From Protonemura montana (lineage: Eukaryota > Arthropoda > Insecta > Plecoptera > Nemouridae), in NCBI GenBank assembly GCA_947568835.1, contig OX387604.1, positions 6,975,860 to 7,039,859 of the forward strand: a stretch of 64,000 nt of DNA. Reading direction: 5' to 3'. Below are positions 30,801 through 44,000 of the stretch, one piece after another. Position numbers and translations under genes: made by a program. The notes under the pieces are model-generated. The model worked only from the letters and a program-made list of their open reading frames with translations, had not been told where the DNA came from and searched no databases. Each line of letters begins with the position of its first letter. Positions within the stretch are counted from its first letter, which is position 1.

Positions 30801-32199
30801 TCGGAAGAGAAAAGAATTTGCAGTGCTGCTTGGCTGAAGGATGAAGATATCAGCAGGTTTATAAAATCGCTGCCTAACTGGATGGATTTGCAAGCACAGA
30901 AAGTGACAAATAAGCGGCGTGGGCTAAGAAGGGAAGAAACAGCTGACGAAGAAAGTCCTGAAGATGTACGCCAGAGGAATATGAGAGAGGCTGAAATATT
31001 GGCTAGCAATTTAGGTGAAGGTGGAATCAACGCTCATGAAATTATATCCAATGTTCAACTTCTGAAAGGACTTGCTATTCTTCAAGAAAGTTTGGTAAGT
31101 TAAATCAATTTCTCTCACTATTACTATTTCATTTTGATCAAGTTCACGTATTGAAAACTTATTTGCCTGCAGGAATGGTTTTCCATGTCCATTCTCATGT
31201 TTGCGTCTCATGTGCCGCGGCTGGCCCCAAAAGCACCTACCATATCTGGGCAATCTGAGGGAATCCCACCGATGCCAGAAGCGACGGTTCAAGCGTTGAC
31301 CAACCTCGGGCAGGAGTTTGAAGAATTGGCGAACACTTGCCTTTTAGTACTGCATCTAGAGGTAACTTCTTTCTTTGACAATACTGCAGTTGCAAGCCTA
31401 TGATACTCGTTTTTTCACTGTTTGTAATGTACAACAGGTTCGAGTTCAGTGCTTCCATTACTTACGCCCGAGAGGAAATAACTACAGCCGGTTTATCATC
31501 GGGGGATCAGATAGCCAAGAACCAGATCCAAAAGTACTGGAGCTCAGCCGAGTACTTGTGAACATTGACGAAGCAATGAATTCAAGCCTCCAACTTCGGA
31601 AATCAAAGGTTTGTACTAAAGATAGGTATTTTATTTTCCATCAAATTTTTTATCAGCCTTACTTGAAAATTATACTCCTTCTGATGGGCATTTTATTGAT
31701 TGTTGACTTCTTTCAGTACATTTTCGAAGGACTCGGCCATTTGATAGCCAAGATTTTGATCAGCGCTGCCCAGTTCATCGAACGCCTTGACGAGGGAGGC
31801 ATCCAGAAGATGTGCCGCAACATATTTGCTCTTCAACAGACGCTTACCAACATCACAATGACAAGAGAGGTTGCACTAGACCATGCTCGTCACTACTTTG
31901 AACTGTTTTATCACACACCTGAGGCAAGTATTTCATAATTTTACCTTTACAAAAATGTACAAAAAACATCACTAGCTAGAATTGGATATGGCCTCGACTT
32001 TCAAGACCTCTTGGTTTTTGTGTCACAGGAGATTTTGGGTGGCTTGATGGAGAAAGGGCCTGAGTTCTCGGAGTTGGAATACATGAACGCATTCCAACTA
32101 GTGCATCGCAGTCAGTCAGACCACCCGGAGCCAGAAGCAATCAACTCGCACCTGAGTCGCCTCTCCGACATTCTGGGTGAAGTTGGGGTCACTGTCTAG
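27878..32199 (+). CDS. Sec8: Exocyst complex component 4 (Sec8)
   Basis: Subunit of the octameric exocyst, tethering secretory vesicles to the plasma membrane. Nine exons, all phase 0: 27878-27928, 28216-29073, 29151-29414, 29989-30213, 30321-31094, 31173-31361, 31438-31608, 31717-31923, 32029-32199; 969 residues against 974 in human EXOC4, so complete. The first exon gives MAPPMKPPRGVKQSKET, typical of insect Sec8, spliced to SGLLMSVIRTLSASE. The N-terminal part is coiled coil (about residues 30-130: EKAKLEKEYKRSDKK, RCRRDELKKLW), the region that packs with other subunits. Strongly conserved blocks: AAFFAKKKPQRPKK-like FFAKKKPQRPK, ARNITVILTPLMRYVEEIEQ, SLPNWMDL, HYLFHYL-like QCFHYLRPRG, YIFEGLGHLIAK, KMCRNIFALQQTLTNITM. 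The intron after exon 8 has a GC donor (GAG|GCAAGT). Intron 3 carries a repeat insertion. Confidence 0.96.
29669..29863 (+). repeat. Short repeat insertion in Sec8 intron 3
   Basis: A 195-bp segment bounded by the inverted motifs GGGGCAAACAACAAGTTT (left) and AAAACTTGTTGTGTGCCC (right). Its interior (GTTTAACGCGCGGTGGGGC, GATTGTTTGCTTCATAAATC, CTACCTTTCC) matches the 3' part of the SINE-like family at 20.1 and 36.4 kb. It lies wholly in the intron and does not affect splice sites. Confidence 0.5.
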
Positions 32200-32417
32200 C
32201 ATTGCACTGCGAGTGCTCATTGATGATGATGATGATGATGTAATCAAACCATAATGCCAAGAGGCATTTATATAATAGGTAACCTAGAAATTAAGTGCAA
32301 TAACTAAATTGTTAGTTTATATTCTCGATCAGTCTGAATCACTGAGATATGCATTGGTTGGCTGTAAAATTGTAAGCTGTTACATAGCTGCCTTTCATCC
32401 AGGTGTCGGGTGACTAA

Positions 32418-32423
32418 AATAAA
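32418..32423 (+). terminator. Sec8 poly(A) signal
   Basis: AATAAA about 220 bp after the Sec8 stop codon; a (GAT)n microsatellite at 32218-32240 lies in the 3' UTR. Confidence 0.6.
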
Positions 32424-35009
32424 ATATATTATTAGCTTTATGGACAGGAGTAACCCTATTTGAATTATCGGAATCCTCTTCTACAGCCTAAGAGTAGTAT
32501 TAACAGTGGTTTTTTTGAAAAGCTACGATCGGGGGTTTTTCGCTGCCAACTGAACAAATGACGGTATAAACCCGACGTTTAGGTCAGAAGACTAGCATCT
32601 CAGAATTACTGCTTCATTAAAAAGCCAATGTGAAAGTTGGCTTAAAAATAAAAGTTTCTCTTCGAGTTTTCTTCTACAAATTTTGTCCTCCAATTTGAAA
32701 CATTTTGTGTCAAGTATTCTCTCCAAACTTTGAAAAGTTCTCAAAGGAGCTTGATCACACCACTTTGAGGACCTATCAATATTGGCTACCAAATGTAGGC
32801 ATTTAAAATGTAGTGTTGCTATTTTGGGAAGTCACACAAGCTGTTACACGAGACATTTTTGTATTTTTTATATACATACGTACCAATTTTCACAAAGAAA
32901 ATAAGAAAATGCTAAAAGTCATTACTACAATACAAAAAAATGTAATTTTGTAATCTAAAACTTAAAGTAAAAGCTACTAGGAAATTCTAGAAATAGACTC
33001 GAACAGGTATGAAAATAAAAAAATTACCGAGAGTATCTTGCAAACCCAAAATTTGATAAAATTTCTATCTTATTTTTAACTAACCCTTTCAACAAGAATT
33101 TGTTAAAAAATGTGTTCCCCACAAACGTTGCACGGGGATTTATAATAGGACAGCAGTATCTGAAATACGGGCGTTGCTTACTCTGAATAAAAACTAATAT
33201 TTTCCTCTTTTACTACATGGTCAATTATACAGTGACATTTAGATTAGGTCTCTCCGCTTTTCTAATACTCAAGGAACTACTGGTCACCTTACCCCATTTT
33301 TTTTGCGGCCATCAAAACTGTACTTCCTTATTCAGCTACACAAGTCACATTTTAATTTCCAAAAAATTGTAAATAAAATCATCTCTAAAATATAAGCAAG
33401 GCAAGTATTTGTGACTCTGTGTGAATCTGTGTGCCAGATTTAAGCACCAGAGTAAAGCACCATGGGGCCCAAAAGTCAAGAAATGCTTCATTTTTTTTTT
33501 AAATTACATACAGGCATAGGGTTCCTTCCACTTGAAAAAATGAACATCCATATTTCCAATCCTTTTCAGAATGTCAGTGCTGTTACTCAAGGTACCAAAC
33601 ACACACAAGGATTTATTTTTAACATTCAGGTCATTCAGGATATAGGTACATTATAATACGGTGATGACATTAATCATTATACGTATAATTGTTGAGTGTG
33701 CACTCTGCAAACGTGCAATTACACTCTATTTTCAAAAATGAGCTAAGACTTTTAGAAGTTGTTCTTGTATTTATGTATTTTTCAACATTTTATAATTGTT
33801 ACCCGGCAAGTTTTTTTCAGTAAAAAAAATAAATGTAAAACGTAACACTGCACTTAAACGCACTGGAGAACAGCATTTTTTTTGCAATGTTTCAGCAATG
33901 TTTCACCAGCCGAGATAAGTCGTTCCTGAAAGTTTTAGCTCGTTATTAAAGTACAGAGTGTAGTTAAGAGCTCGCAAAGTGTCGAATTGTCCGGAAAAAC
34001 AGTGGAAGAAAAGAAGAATAACTGTGGATTTTTCCTCGTGATCCTATGGAATGTTAACGATAGAATTTTTTAACTGACAATATACATCTATCAGCTACCT
34101 TTACATAATATTTGGGTGGTTTTTGAAGATCTAAATAGTTCCTTTAGTCTTTTCATTAATACATATGTAAAAGTGTATCTAAGGATTTGGAAGGGTTTTT
34201 CCAATATTTGTAGACCGTTTTGAACTAGTTTTTAATAATTTTTCCAAAACTGAAAACTTCAGGTCTGTACGTATATATTTTTTTAATTGGCAATGAGACG
34301 GAACTGAGCACAAGCAGACTGCTAAAAGAGCCCAATTTTGGAAGGTTGGTTGCACTAGTAGGCCACACTAGTTCACCTCAAATCTTCAAAAAAATCCTTT
34401 TGAGCGTTTGCTGACTTGGGTAACAAACACTGAAATTTTGAACATGACTAAAGATGAGAAGTACAGCATTTTTTTCCAAGTGGACTGGTTTTACAAGAAA
34501 TTACCCATACGCAATTGAAACTTACGTAATTCAAGAAACACAGAATCAAAGAATACATAATAGGTTTAGTACATTGACACTGCTACTCGTGTGGGTCATG
34601 CGTGTGGGTCAGGGGGTTGAAAACCGTGAGCCATGTATGGTAACTAACTGCTGGATAAGAAAATAACGGTATCTTACGTTGTTCTACTGGCAACCTTCGC
34701 CCCAAAGAAATGGACCGTTAATTCCTATAAAAGCCGTTGAGAATCTGGCAACTGGACATTATTTTTTTAAGGAAATATATCACGGTGACCACTCGTAGTA
34801 TAACCATCCACAGTATATACGGCCACCCGTAGCTCTATGAAACATTTCACCCACGATAAAAGTTAAACAGTTCAACTTGCCAAGTCATAGTCAAGGGTTT
34901 TCTAAAAAACATTTATCCAGAAGTTACTCACTATTCACTAAGACGCAAGTGAGTAGCTAATATCAACAGATAAACTACCTGTTTGGTGCTTCTTATATCT
35001 GCTTCAGGT
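32424..35009. other. Intergenic, AT-rich, between Sec8 and the ABCG gene
   Basis: No exon, repeat family or RNA gene that I can support. Short frames at 33462-33656 and 34454-34666 are low-complexity and without features. Confidence 0.5.
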
Positions 35010-38000
35010 CTAGTAGATTGGCTGCTTCTTGCTTCGGTAGCAGATTGCAACGAAGCCACAAACGTGGGAAAAGCAGTAGATAGCTAATAGGCCAACCAGG
35101 TCTAGGTAGAAGTTCGATATGTTGTAGCCGTATTTGATTAGCACTCCTGGACCACTGGAGATGCACGGGATGTTCGGATCACTGGAGCATTCTAAAATGA
35201 GAGAAGCATGCCTATCGTATTTCTAGGTTTTAAGGTGATTAATCAACGGAATCGGTTGAGTCAGCCTTTTATTGAATGACACAAAAAATGAAGAAAGAAG
35301 AACGATTAAAAGAATAGCGTGATATTCGCACGTCTCTGCTTTTTTAAACAAAAGACAATGTTAGTTTTCATTACACAGCTTTCTTTTCTACCTGGAATTT
35401 TCTTCTGTTATCTTCTAATTAAGGTAGTTGATCGACTCAAATTCCAGCCTTTTCGAACCGCCTAGTAAAGGAGGTTGTATCACGAGGACAGTTTACCGAA
35501 CGGTTTGGCGTGTTGGAAACACCGGTTCTCTTGAGATCACCAAAGTTACTGTCGGCAACTAAATCTACTCGGGACTTAAACATTTTGCGACTGAACAATT
35601 TTACGAGTTTACCTACCCCCTGCCACAGAGACTGCAGTCCTACGCGTAGGTTCAGTTCGTTAACACTGGGTAATCATACAAATGTGTAGCAATTAGACTC
35701 ATTGAAGCAAAATTTAAAACATTGCACCTCTAACAGGGAAATGGGCGCTATCACCTTATAACTTGGACCACAGAAAACGCATAACAGATTAGCTATGCTG
35801 ACAGTCATACGTTTGGAAATGGTATCAAATTTTCCCACTTATTTTCCCACGGATTTTCCCGAGCTGAAAGTGTAGGCTGACATGTACTTACCTATGCTAT
35901 CGATCTGTTGCCATTGGCTTATAGACACAGCTTCAGTTCCGTAGTAAAATTGAGACACGTACGGCAACCACGCCAAATATGGTGGAAGATTTCTGAAAGA
36001 ATATAAGGCACATGGTAGATTGACCGAATGCATCGTCGAAACATATGCGACGCTTCATCTAGCAAAGAAGTGGCATTGTGATTTTCAATTAGTAAACTGA
36101 GTGTTTGCTTTTAAATAAAGAGGGACGTATATTTTAGGATCTAGGGTAAAAAAAATCAAACAATGATCATCTGTCACCACTTCTATGGGCTTTTTAGTAA
36201 TGGTCTTCTAAAACCCTTCATAATAAAGGTGCGTTTGTGTAGTGCGCTGTACGTTTATGAGTGCTACTGACCAGCCACATATTTCTTATTCTATTGATTT
36301 TGGGGAAAATATATGCTCTCCCTTTCATAAGTAACCAAACACCATCAAAGCGCATAGAAGTGCTTTTAATTTCCAGCCCGGAAAGATATATTTGAGACGA
36401 AACAATCGCGTGTGGTCGTTTCTAAAGACCTCCCGCCTCACCACGCGTTGAATGTGACGTTGATGTGTATTAATGACGACATCGCGACACAATCTCCGGC
36501 TATAGCGCCCATGCCAAGCCAGTGCTTGTATATCGATGTCGTCATCAGTCCACGTATTTCCTGTAATGGACCTGCACCTGTTGGAATGGAAGGTGCGACG
36601 CGACGGACATACATATGATGGAAAGAAAGCTAGACTGGAAATATGTGCAACCGATCGGGGATACGAACCCGGGACCTCAAATTTCCGGTCGGGGGCTCTA
36701 CCAACTGAGCTATCCGGGCACACATATTCCAGCTTTCGCCGGGTGGGATAAGGGATCCTCTCAAGGAGGAAGTGGCCTAGGCGACTCGTATGGACGAGTT
36801 CTTAGCAACTCTAGAATAGGATGCTACTTCCATTGTTTACACGTATGATTGCAATACTGGTAGTGTGCCCCTATATTTCCCCTACAAAACTCCTGTGATA
36901 ATCGACTCATACAGTAAGCATACCCCAGCTGCAAGAAAATTCCCGAAAAGGAGACCGCCAAGAAGTCGAGGGGCACGGAAAGCAGCGTGGCCATCGCCAC
37001 AGACTCGAAGAGCGCTGATATTAGACACCCGTAGGCAGTGGCTGTGACAGCACTCATAACGACGGGTATGGTGACGGTCAGGAATCCCACAAAGCCCCCG
37101 TTGAGGCCAGCGACAGTGAACACCACCAGCGTGTAGATGACGGCCTCGATGACAGTCTGTGGTAACTGGAGGTCCGGCATATTTTAGCATCACAATCGAT
37201 TACAAGTTTCTGCTATTTTTTGGCCTGTGTGGGTATGATTTTAGAATTTTAGATGCGTTAAATACTAATAATACCCTTTCAGTAGAGCCGTGGTGTTGCC
37301 TAACAACCTGGGTGACCTCGTGAAAGATTTTCGTCATACGTAGACTTCGTCAATGTCGACAAGACTTACATTAATGCATGTATTAAGTCGATATAAAACA
37401 AAAATACAGTAGCAAACTCGTTTTCTTCCCATTTGTCAGTCCAGATCCCTTAACAACTAAATGGAGCTGCATTCCTGTTAAATACAGATAAATTGATACA
37501 CGTGAAGCTAAATGTGTACCAAACAATATTATCAGGGAAAGCAGAAGCCGGTTTAAAGGGAACGATCCTGGCGGTGGTTCGTAACCTCGGTTGGTTTTTC
37601 ATCAGCTTGAGCCCTTAGGGCGTTGTGTTGGTACTTTATAATGGTTTCAATGTTGGAAGGAAACTACTTGCTACCTGCTGTACTTATTGCTTGTGCGAGT
37701 AACTTCAAATCGGCCTTTGTACCTCATTCATCTATGCTATCAGGTTGAGTTGACAGTGAAAACGTTTGAAACACTTCGCTAAATGTACTGGAAGGGAGAT
37801 CGCATGCACTGGGCTCAATTAACATCAACTAACACAGATTGAACTAGTGAATGCAGGGAAAAGACTCAATTAGTGGTGGCTACACGGGTTGGCACTCGAT
37901 TGTCACTAAAACCTAGCACTTGGTTAGAACGTGAAAACCACTTGCAGATCGTACTTTTCCCGAACTATCCATTCTATTGACTCTTAGTCATCAGTGAAAA

Positions 38001-41000
38001 AGCTATTCTATGTAAAATATTTTTAAATTGCCGGTGTGAAATTGCAAAATACGATCATTGGACCATTATTCCCAGAATTTACTGTGTGGCAAAATTGCTT
38101 CTAGCAAGCGATTTCTTGAGCGATCTTTTCCTACGTCTTACCAGGATTAGCATCTTGGAGACATAGTAAGGCCCCGGTTTGTAAAGGTCGTTGCCGATCT
38201 CACGTAGTAAGATTGGCATCTCCTGGGGAAACGTATTGGTTACGGCGTAAGTGTAGGTGAATATCGTCTCAGTGATGATTAGGTACATGAGCCCTTGAAG
38301 ATTCTGGATGCCACTCTGGTCGACTTTCATGTTCGTGTACGCCGTAGAAATCAGCACCGCAATCATCTGCAAAAATATAACCTTTTAAAAATTGAAACTT
38401 GGAAGCTAATAAAATCAGCGCAAAGGGCAGACATTTTCACATAAACGCAACATATCCAAAATAAAATAAGAAAAATTATAATTGATGGGCGTGGCGCGCG
38501 AAGGGAGCGGAGCGAAATCTTTAATTTCACTTACCGCAAAAAAAACACGTGTGTGTGTGTGTGTTTGTGTGTGTTTGTGTGTGTGTGTGTCAGTGTCTAA
38601 CGAAATTGTCCTTATTTATCTTTATTATTCTTCAAATCCCAAAGCCTCTCCCGCCATTGCGTAAGTGTGACAGCTGACAGCTGACGTGATTCCGGGTGGC
38701 TAGCGCCCTCACTCGAAGATACTAATCTACTCAGCTTTCTAATGAGTATTAGAAATATTCAAATTTATTTTGGTAACAAATTGAATGTATGTGTTTGCAT
38801 GTAGAGCGAATGAAGAAAAGTTAAATTGTAAATTGGGAGGTTACCTCTGCAACATGCTGAAACCTACTGACGTCATCCATTACAGATCTGCAAACACAAC
38901 AACAACGCCAAACGGTTTGGCGTGTTGGAAAAACCGGTCCTCATGAGATCCGTGTGTTCTCTTGATGAACAAGAGGTTGGCAAAATAAACTGATAAATTA
39001 GTACTATTCAACGTTTAAATTTTCCAGTTTAAACACCAGTTTTGCACATTTTTCCAGTCTAGCTCCACTTCCGTCCATCGCCTGGTTTCAGCTCCCTAGT
39101 GGAATCACCAGAAAAACCAAAAACCATGCTTTTATTTTTTATTTGAATTTAATGCCTGTGTTTGTCTTAAGAGCGAAGGACGAAAAGTTAAACTGTAGTT
39201 TTTACAAATAACAAAACCAGATATGCTTCAACAACATGAGCCGGATATCCTACCATGCAAATGGTCACTTCGATCTGTCAACGACCTTGACACCTAGACT
39301 GTGGGAAAAAGTTCTCATAAATGAATATGTCTTACCTTAACCCCTATTATCTATCCCACTGTAAAATAATGGCATCGTAATGCTGGATAGGAGGTTGGTA
39401 AAATAAAGTGATCAATTGGTTCCTACGATAACACTAATTTTATTTTTTTTACATTCCGGCATGCGGTAAGCAATTTATGAATAGCCTCGAAATAAACACT
39501 AATGATTAAGTAAATTTTTAGAATATATACATGTACACAAACGAAGGCCATTCACACATCAGTATTCCAACTAAAAATTTCCAGCTCTTCCAGATGCTCT
39601 TCCTCATTTGTGGTGGAAATTATGTCTCTTAAACCGAAATTTTTTTTCAGATGCGTCGCTTTTTCAAGTTTTGCGTCCTCGATTTTTTCGATTTTTATTC
39701 TAAACTTGGCGATGTAACTCGGCAATTGCTCTGTAAGTTTTGTCATGGAGTCGTCGAAGGTCTTCCTCTTCTTCCAGTAACAGCTCCAGATACTCTAGGC
39801 AGGCATATTTATCCTCTTCAGGGAATTTGTTTGTAGCTTCTCGAACTTCATGTATTTCGCGTACGTTGACAAGTACTTACCCTGCAGACACCATTTGAGT
39901 TTGAGAACATCGCGAATTTCTCGTCTTCGTAACTGAAAGAAATCAAGCAAATGCATGATTCTAACTTTAGGGAAAGTCATTTTTTCTTGGTAACACTGAT
40001 ACTTCCGACCTCTACCGAATCTTGGTTGAGTTGGATCTGCAAGGAAGGGGGTGAGGGAGCGATTACTTTGTTTGACACATTGTCGCCCATTTGATCTCGA
40101 GATTCTCATTTGAGATCAATATTAGGGACTAAATTCAACTAAAGTGACCTACTGTTGTGCAATAAAGTGTGTGTCAAACCAAATGTGATAAATTGTGATT
40201 CAACTTTAATCGAGAAAGAGGTAAATTATATTTTAACTTACCATGATTTGATTGCTTCTTTAGAAATTATTCCATTTTCACTTCAAATAAACTTCATTTG
40301 GTGGCATGCTTGCCACTTGCACTGTTAAATGGTTTGTGATTGCTATATATTTGTAGAGTGTATCTTTTCCTGTGCGTTTCGTGTATTCCTTATTTATACT
40401 GTTTTCATTTTGCATTTTTGAACTAAGAACATCTTCAGTAAAGGCCAGGGATCTTAGATGTTTGTCATGATGTCACTCTGAATTTTTCAGTTTATAATTA
40501 GCTTTACCGCAATGAACACCTCGGCCAAAAACTATATTTAATGACAGGTGTTTACAAAACTATGAGAGGTATCAAAGGAGTTACGATTTTTTATTAAGTT
40601 CTCGATGAACACGGTCACATTTTCAAACACTTTTTTTCAAGCTTCAAAGTCTTGTGTACCCGGTTTCTAAAACAACAATATCTGTCATAGCCGAGATATC
40701 AAATCGAATATTTTTGACATCTACTCGATTTTCACTTTAAAGTTAAAGTTATCAAACAAGCAACTCTGAATATAATCCAAAGCCCAAAACCTCATTCAAA
40801 ACGTTCGAAATGTACAGACGAAATATACAGAAAATGTAACGCGCCAGCAATCATTTGAGATTCTCCTGTGACTTAGGCCTTAATTCCAGAGTGATATGCA
40901 TTCGTTCATAGAGATAGGCTAGTAAATTGGTTATTATCTTAAATCACTAAAAGAAGTCGCGACGAGGCGGGACAAGGGGCTTCGTCTCAAGTCTATAGCG

Positions 41001-44000
41001 CACCCCATGTAAGGTGTCGCGCAAAAAAAGTGTTTTGCACGCATTGTCTTTCACACCAAATAGTTTTTTGGATTTCCCCTCCGGAACCTCAAATGCCAGA
41101 TCCGACAAACCTTTTGAAGCCATGATAAAATTTAGTCGTTATCAAAAAATAAAAGAAGGGTTTGCGAACTATTGACTACCCCTTCCCCCCTCTCCCTATC
41201 TCAAGGACTAAAATTTGCCCCATGGTCGTTAAGGACCTCACCTACGCATTTCATAAGGTTAGTTTTAAATCATCGCACTATGTTTCTTAAGAAAATCTCA
41301 AAAACTCTAGGAAAGTATTAAAACACACTCTTAAATTTGCCCAAAATTTTCCACAGGGTGTAAAAACACGTCCCTTTCTGTGAAAAACGTCCACTTTAGC
41401 TAGGTTCTAAAGTTTCAAGTATGTAACATAAAAACTGTAAAACAAGATGTAGAGAAAAAATGGTATTTCAGAATTTTTAATTTTCCCCCCATTGGCACCC
41501 TAGAAACCAAAACTATCCGACTCTTTGGGTCGTAGTAAACAAAGAAGGTGTAGAAAGGAAGATATTTCAAGTAATTTTGACTCACCATGTAGAGTCCGAA
41601 CTTGAGAAAATGTGGAGATGAGTTTCGGTAGATATCAATGAGTGATCTCCAGCAGAGCCAGTACAGCTGAGTCAGCCGCTTCACTTTCAATCTGCCAAAA
41701 AACGACGAAGTGAAATTGCTAAAGTATACCTTTTAATACAGCACATGTTGTTACAGCACACTTCTTTAGCTATTTGGTAAAATCTCGCAAAATCTCGTTA
41801 AAAGCTTACGAAGCACACGTGTGCTGACCATACGAGACAACCTCGTTAGTACGTTTTTCTTATTTTTAGTCAGCAAAAAGACTATTCGATACATTTTATC
41901 TTATGCCTCGTTAGTTTTTCACTACTTCCATAACTCTAGCTTATATTAAGCACTCAAGCATCACGTAGGTGCAGACGAGTTTGCTGACCACCTGTTCCAA
42001 CCTTGTTAGTACGTTTTTTTTCTTATTTTAGTCTTCAAAAATTTAAATTGATATTTCACACCATAATACTATTTAAATTATTGGTAAACGCCATTATACA
42101 AAACGTGGTGAGATTTATTTATCGAAATATCGTGAAGGTAAAAATTCAAGTGTACTCGTTTGTTCTCAGCTGGCTGAAAAACGCATGATTAAGCGTCAAA
42201 CTTAACGAGAATCCTTAATCAGCTTAACAAATGAGAAAGCCTGTCAATTATTTATATTAGCGCTTGTATCAGGTGAACGGCCAGAATGACCTAAAATATC
42301 TGGCGTTTTGATCAAAACCGATAGTCACGCAGGTTGCACTGGTCAAAAAAATGCTGCTGCTGCCAACAGACCCTGCCGATGACGTCTCGCTAAACAAAAC
42401 AAATTGCGAAAACTTTGCCCACGTTTAGATTTTGTTTTGTAATGGCATGATTTTTTTTACAATTAATATTTTGAAAAAAAATTCCACTTAGTACTACTCT
42501 GGTATTCTGGTGCTTTATTGCAATCAAGTTATCGTTAGACCAAGTTTTCTAATGTCTCATTAGCTGTGAGGATGCATCTAGTGGTGGCTGATCATTAACC
42601 AGTGACTTACATGTCTCCTTGAGGAGGCAAGGACTCGTCGACGAGTCCTGAAGACGATAAGGACTGCAATAAGATGGATCCTTTCCTCGCACGGTGTTGT
42701 GTGAGTTCTTCTGCTATTTCCCTTCCAAACGCCGAGTCTTCGAAAGAGTCACAGAGCTTGTGTACTTTGCGGAAACTCTCCTCCTCTCTGCCAGGGATCA
42801 CTGCAAGCTGGTTGACATAGAATTCCGCCTTGTTGTACGTTCCTGGACAGAGCAACCCTAGGCTGAAAAAGCAAACATCAACAACCGTTTAGTCACTCAG
42901 AGGAACTGTATCCTCCAGCAATACTTGCATACAGGGATAAAGGGATTGAAGTTTGTACAACTTCACTCGCCTTGCTTATAAACCTCTTGACTTTATGGAA
43001 TTACGGAGAAATTCTGTTCGAGTTGTACCGTTCTTCGGAAGGGACGTTATGCAGGTGATCGCCCTGGTGTTTTTTGACAGGATTAGGTTACGTACCAGCA
43101 CCGGGTTTCCTCTCCTTCCTTCTAGACTAGGCTAAGTTCATCATTATCATCCCCAAACTCACCCACTCATTCATCGGCGCCATACGACCAATGTCAATGG
43201 CCCATTGGCAATACAGTACAATCAATAAAAAATTAAATCATCGATAGAAGTCTTCTTTCAATTTTTTTTTTAAATCTTGATCCGTGCAGTATCAAGTCTT
43301 GACTATACTGTTAGTGTACACCTGAGCGTTTAATAACGCATGTGTACCTTGCGAAGTGCGTAGCGGCGTCGGTCACGTGGCCGAGATATGCAACGCGTCC
43401 TCCTGCCAGAAGCAGCACGCGCGAGAAGTTGTCGAACAAACCGGAAGCGGGCTGGTGAATCGTGCAGATGACGGCTTTTCCACGTGTAGCCAGTGCTGCT
43501 AGCTGCTCCACCACCATAGAAGCGCTGTAGCTGTCCAATCCAGTAGTGGGTTCGTCGCAAAACAGCAATGGGGGGTCCGTCAGCAGCTGGATTTGGCACC
43601 ACATCATTTCTCAATCTTTTTAATCATACGTATTTTTTTCCTACGCTGAACAATATACGCAAAACAATAATGAAACGCCAGCTGAAAAGCTGAAAAATGT
43701 GACCAGTAGGTATAATAGTTCCATTTCAATGGAACTTCATTCTTAATTTCTATATGAAAAAATGTGTGTACTTTACTAGGTACTTAATACTGTCAATAAT
43801 CGTTTAAAATCAAGCAATGGGTTACAACCATACAACGTAGCTAATTTGGAAAGAGTATTCAACTTTCGTTCCACCGAATAGCGGAGGACGGTTTGATTCA
43901 AAACTCTTTGATTCTATCACTTTTCTCACAATGGGTGATCACAATGAGATATTTGAGGCTGATTTTTCGGGTTCTTACTCAGGTTTATATCTAGGTTTAC

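Noticed and set aside
36646-36720. Apparent tRNA gene on the minus strand
   Set aside because: A and B boxes are present but the acceptor stem does not pair and the anticodon arm is degenerate; it continues into a repeated body, so it is a SINE head.
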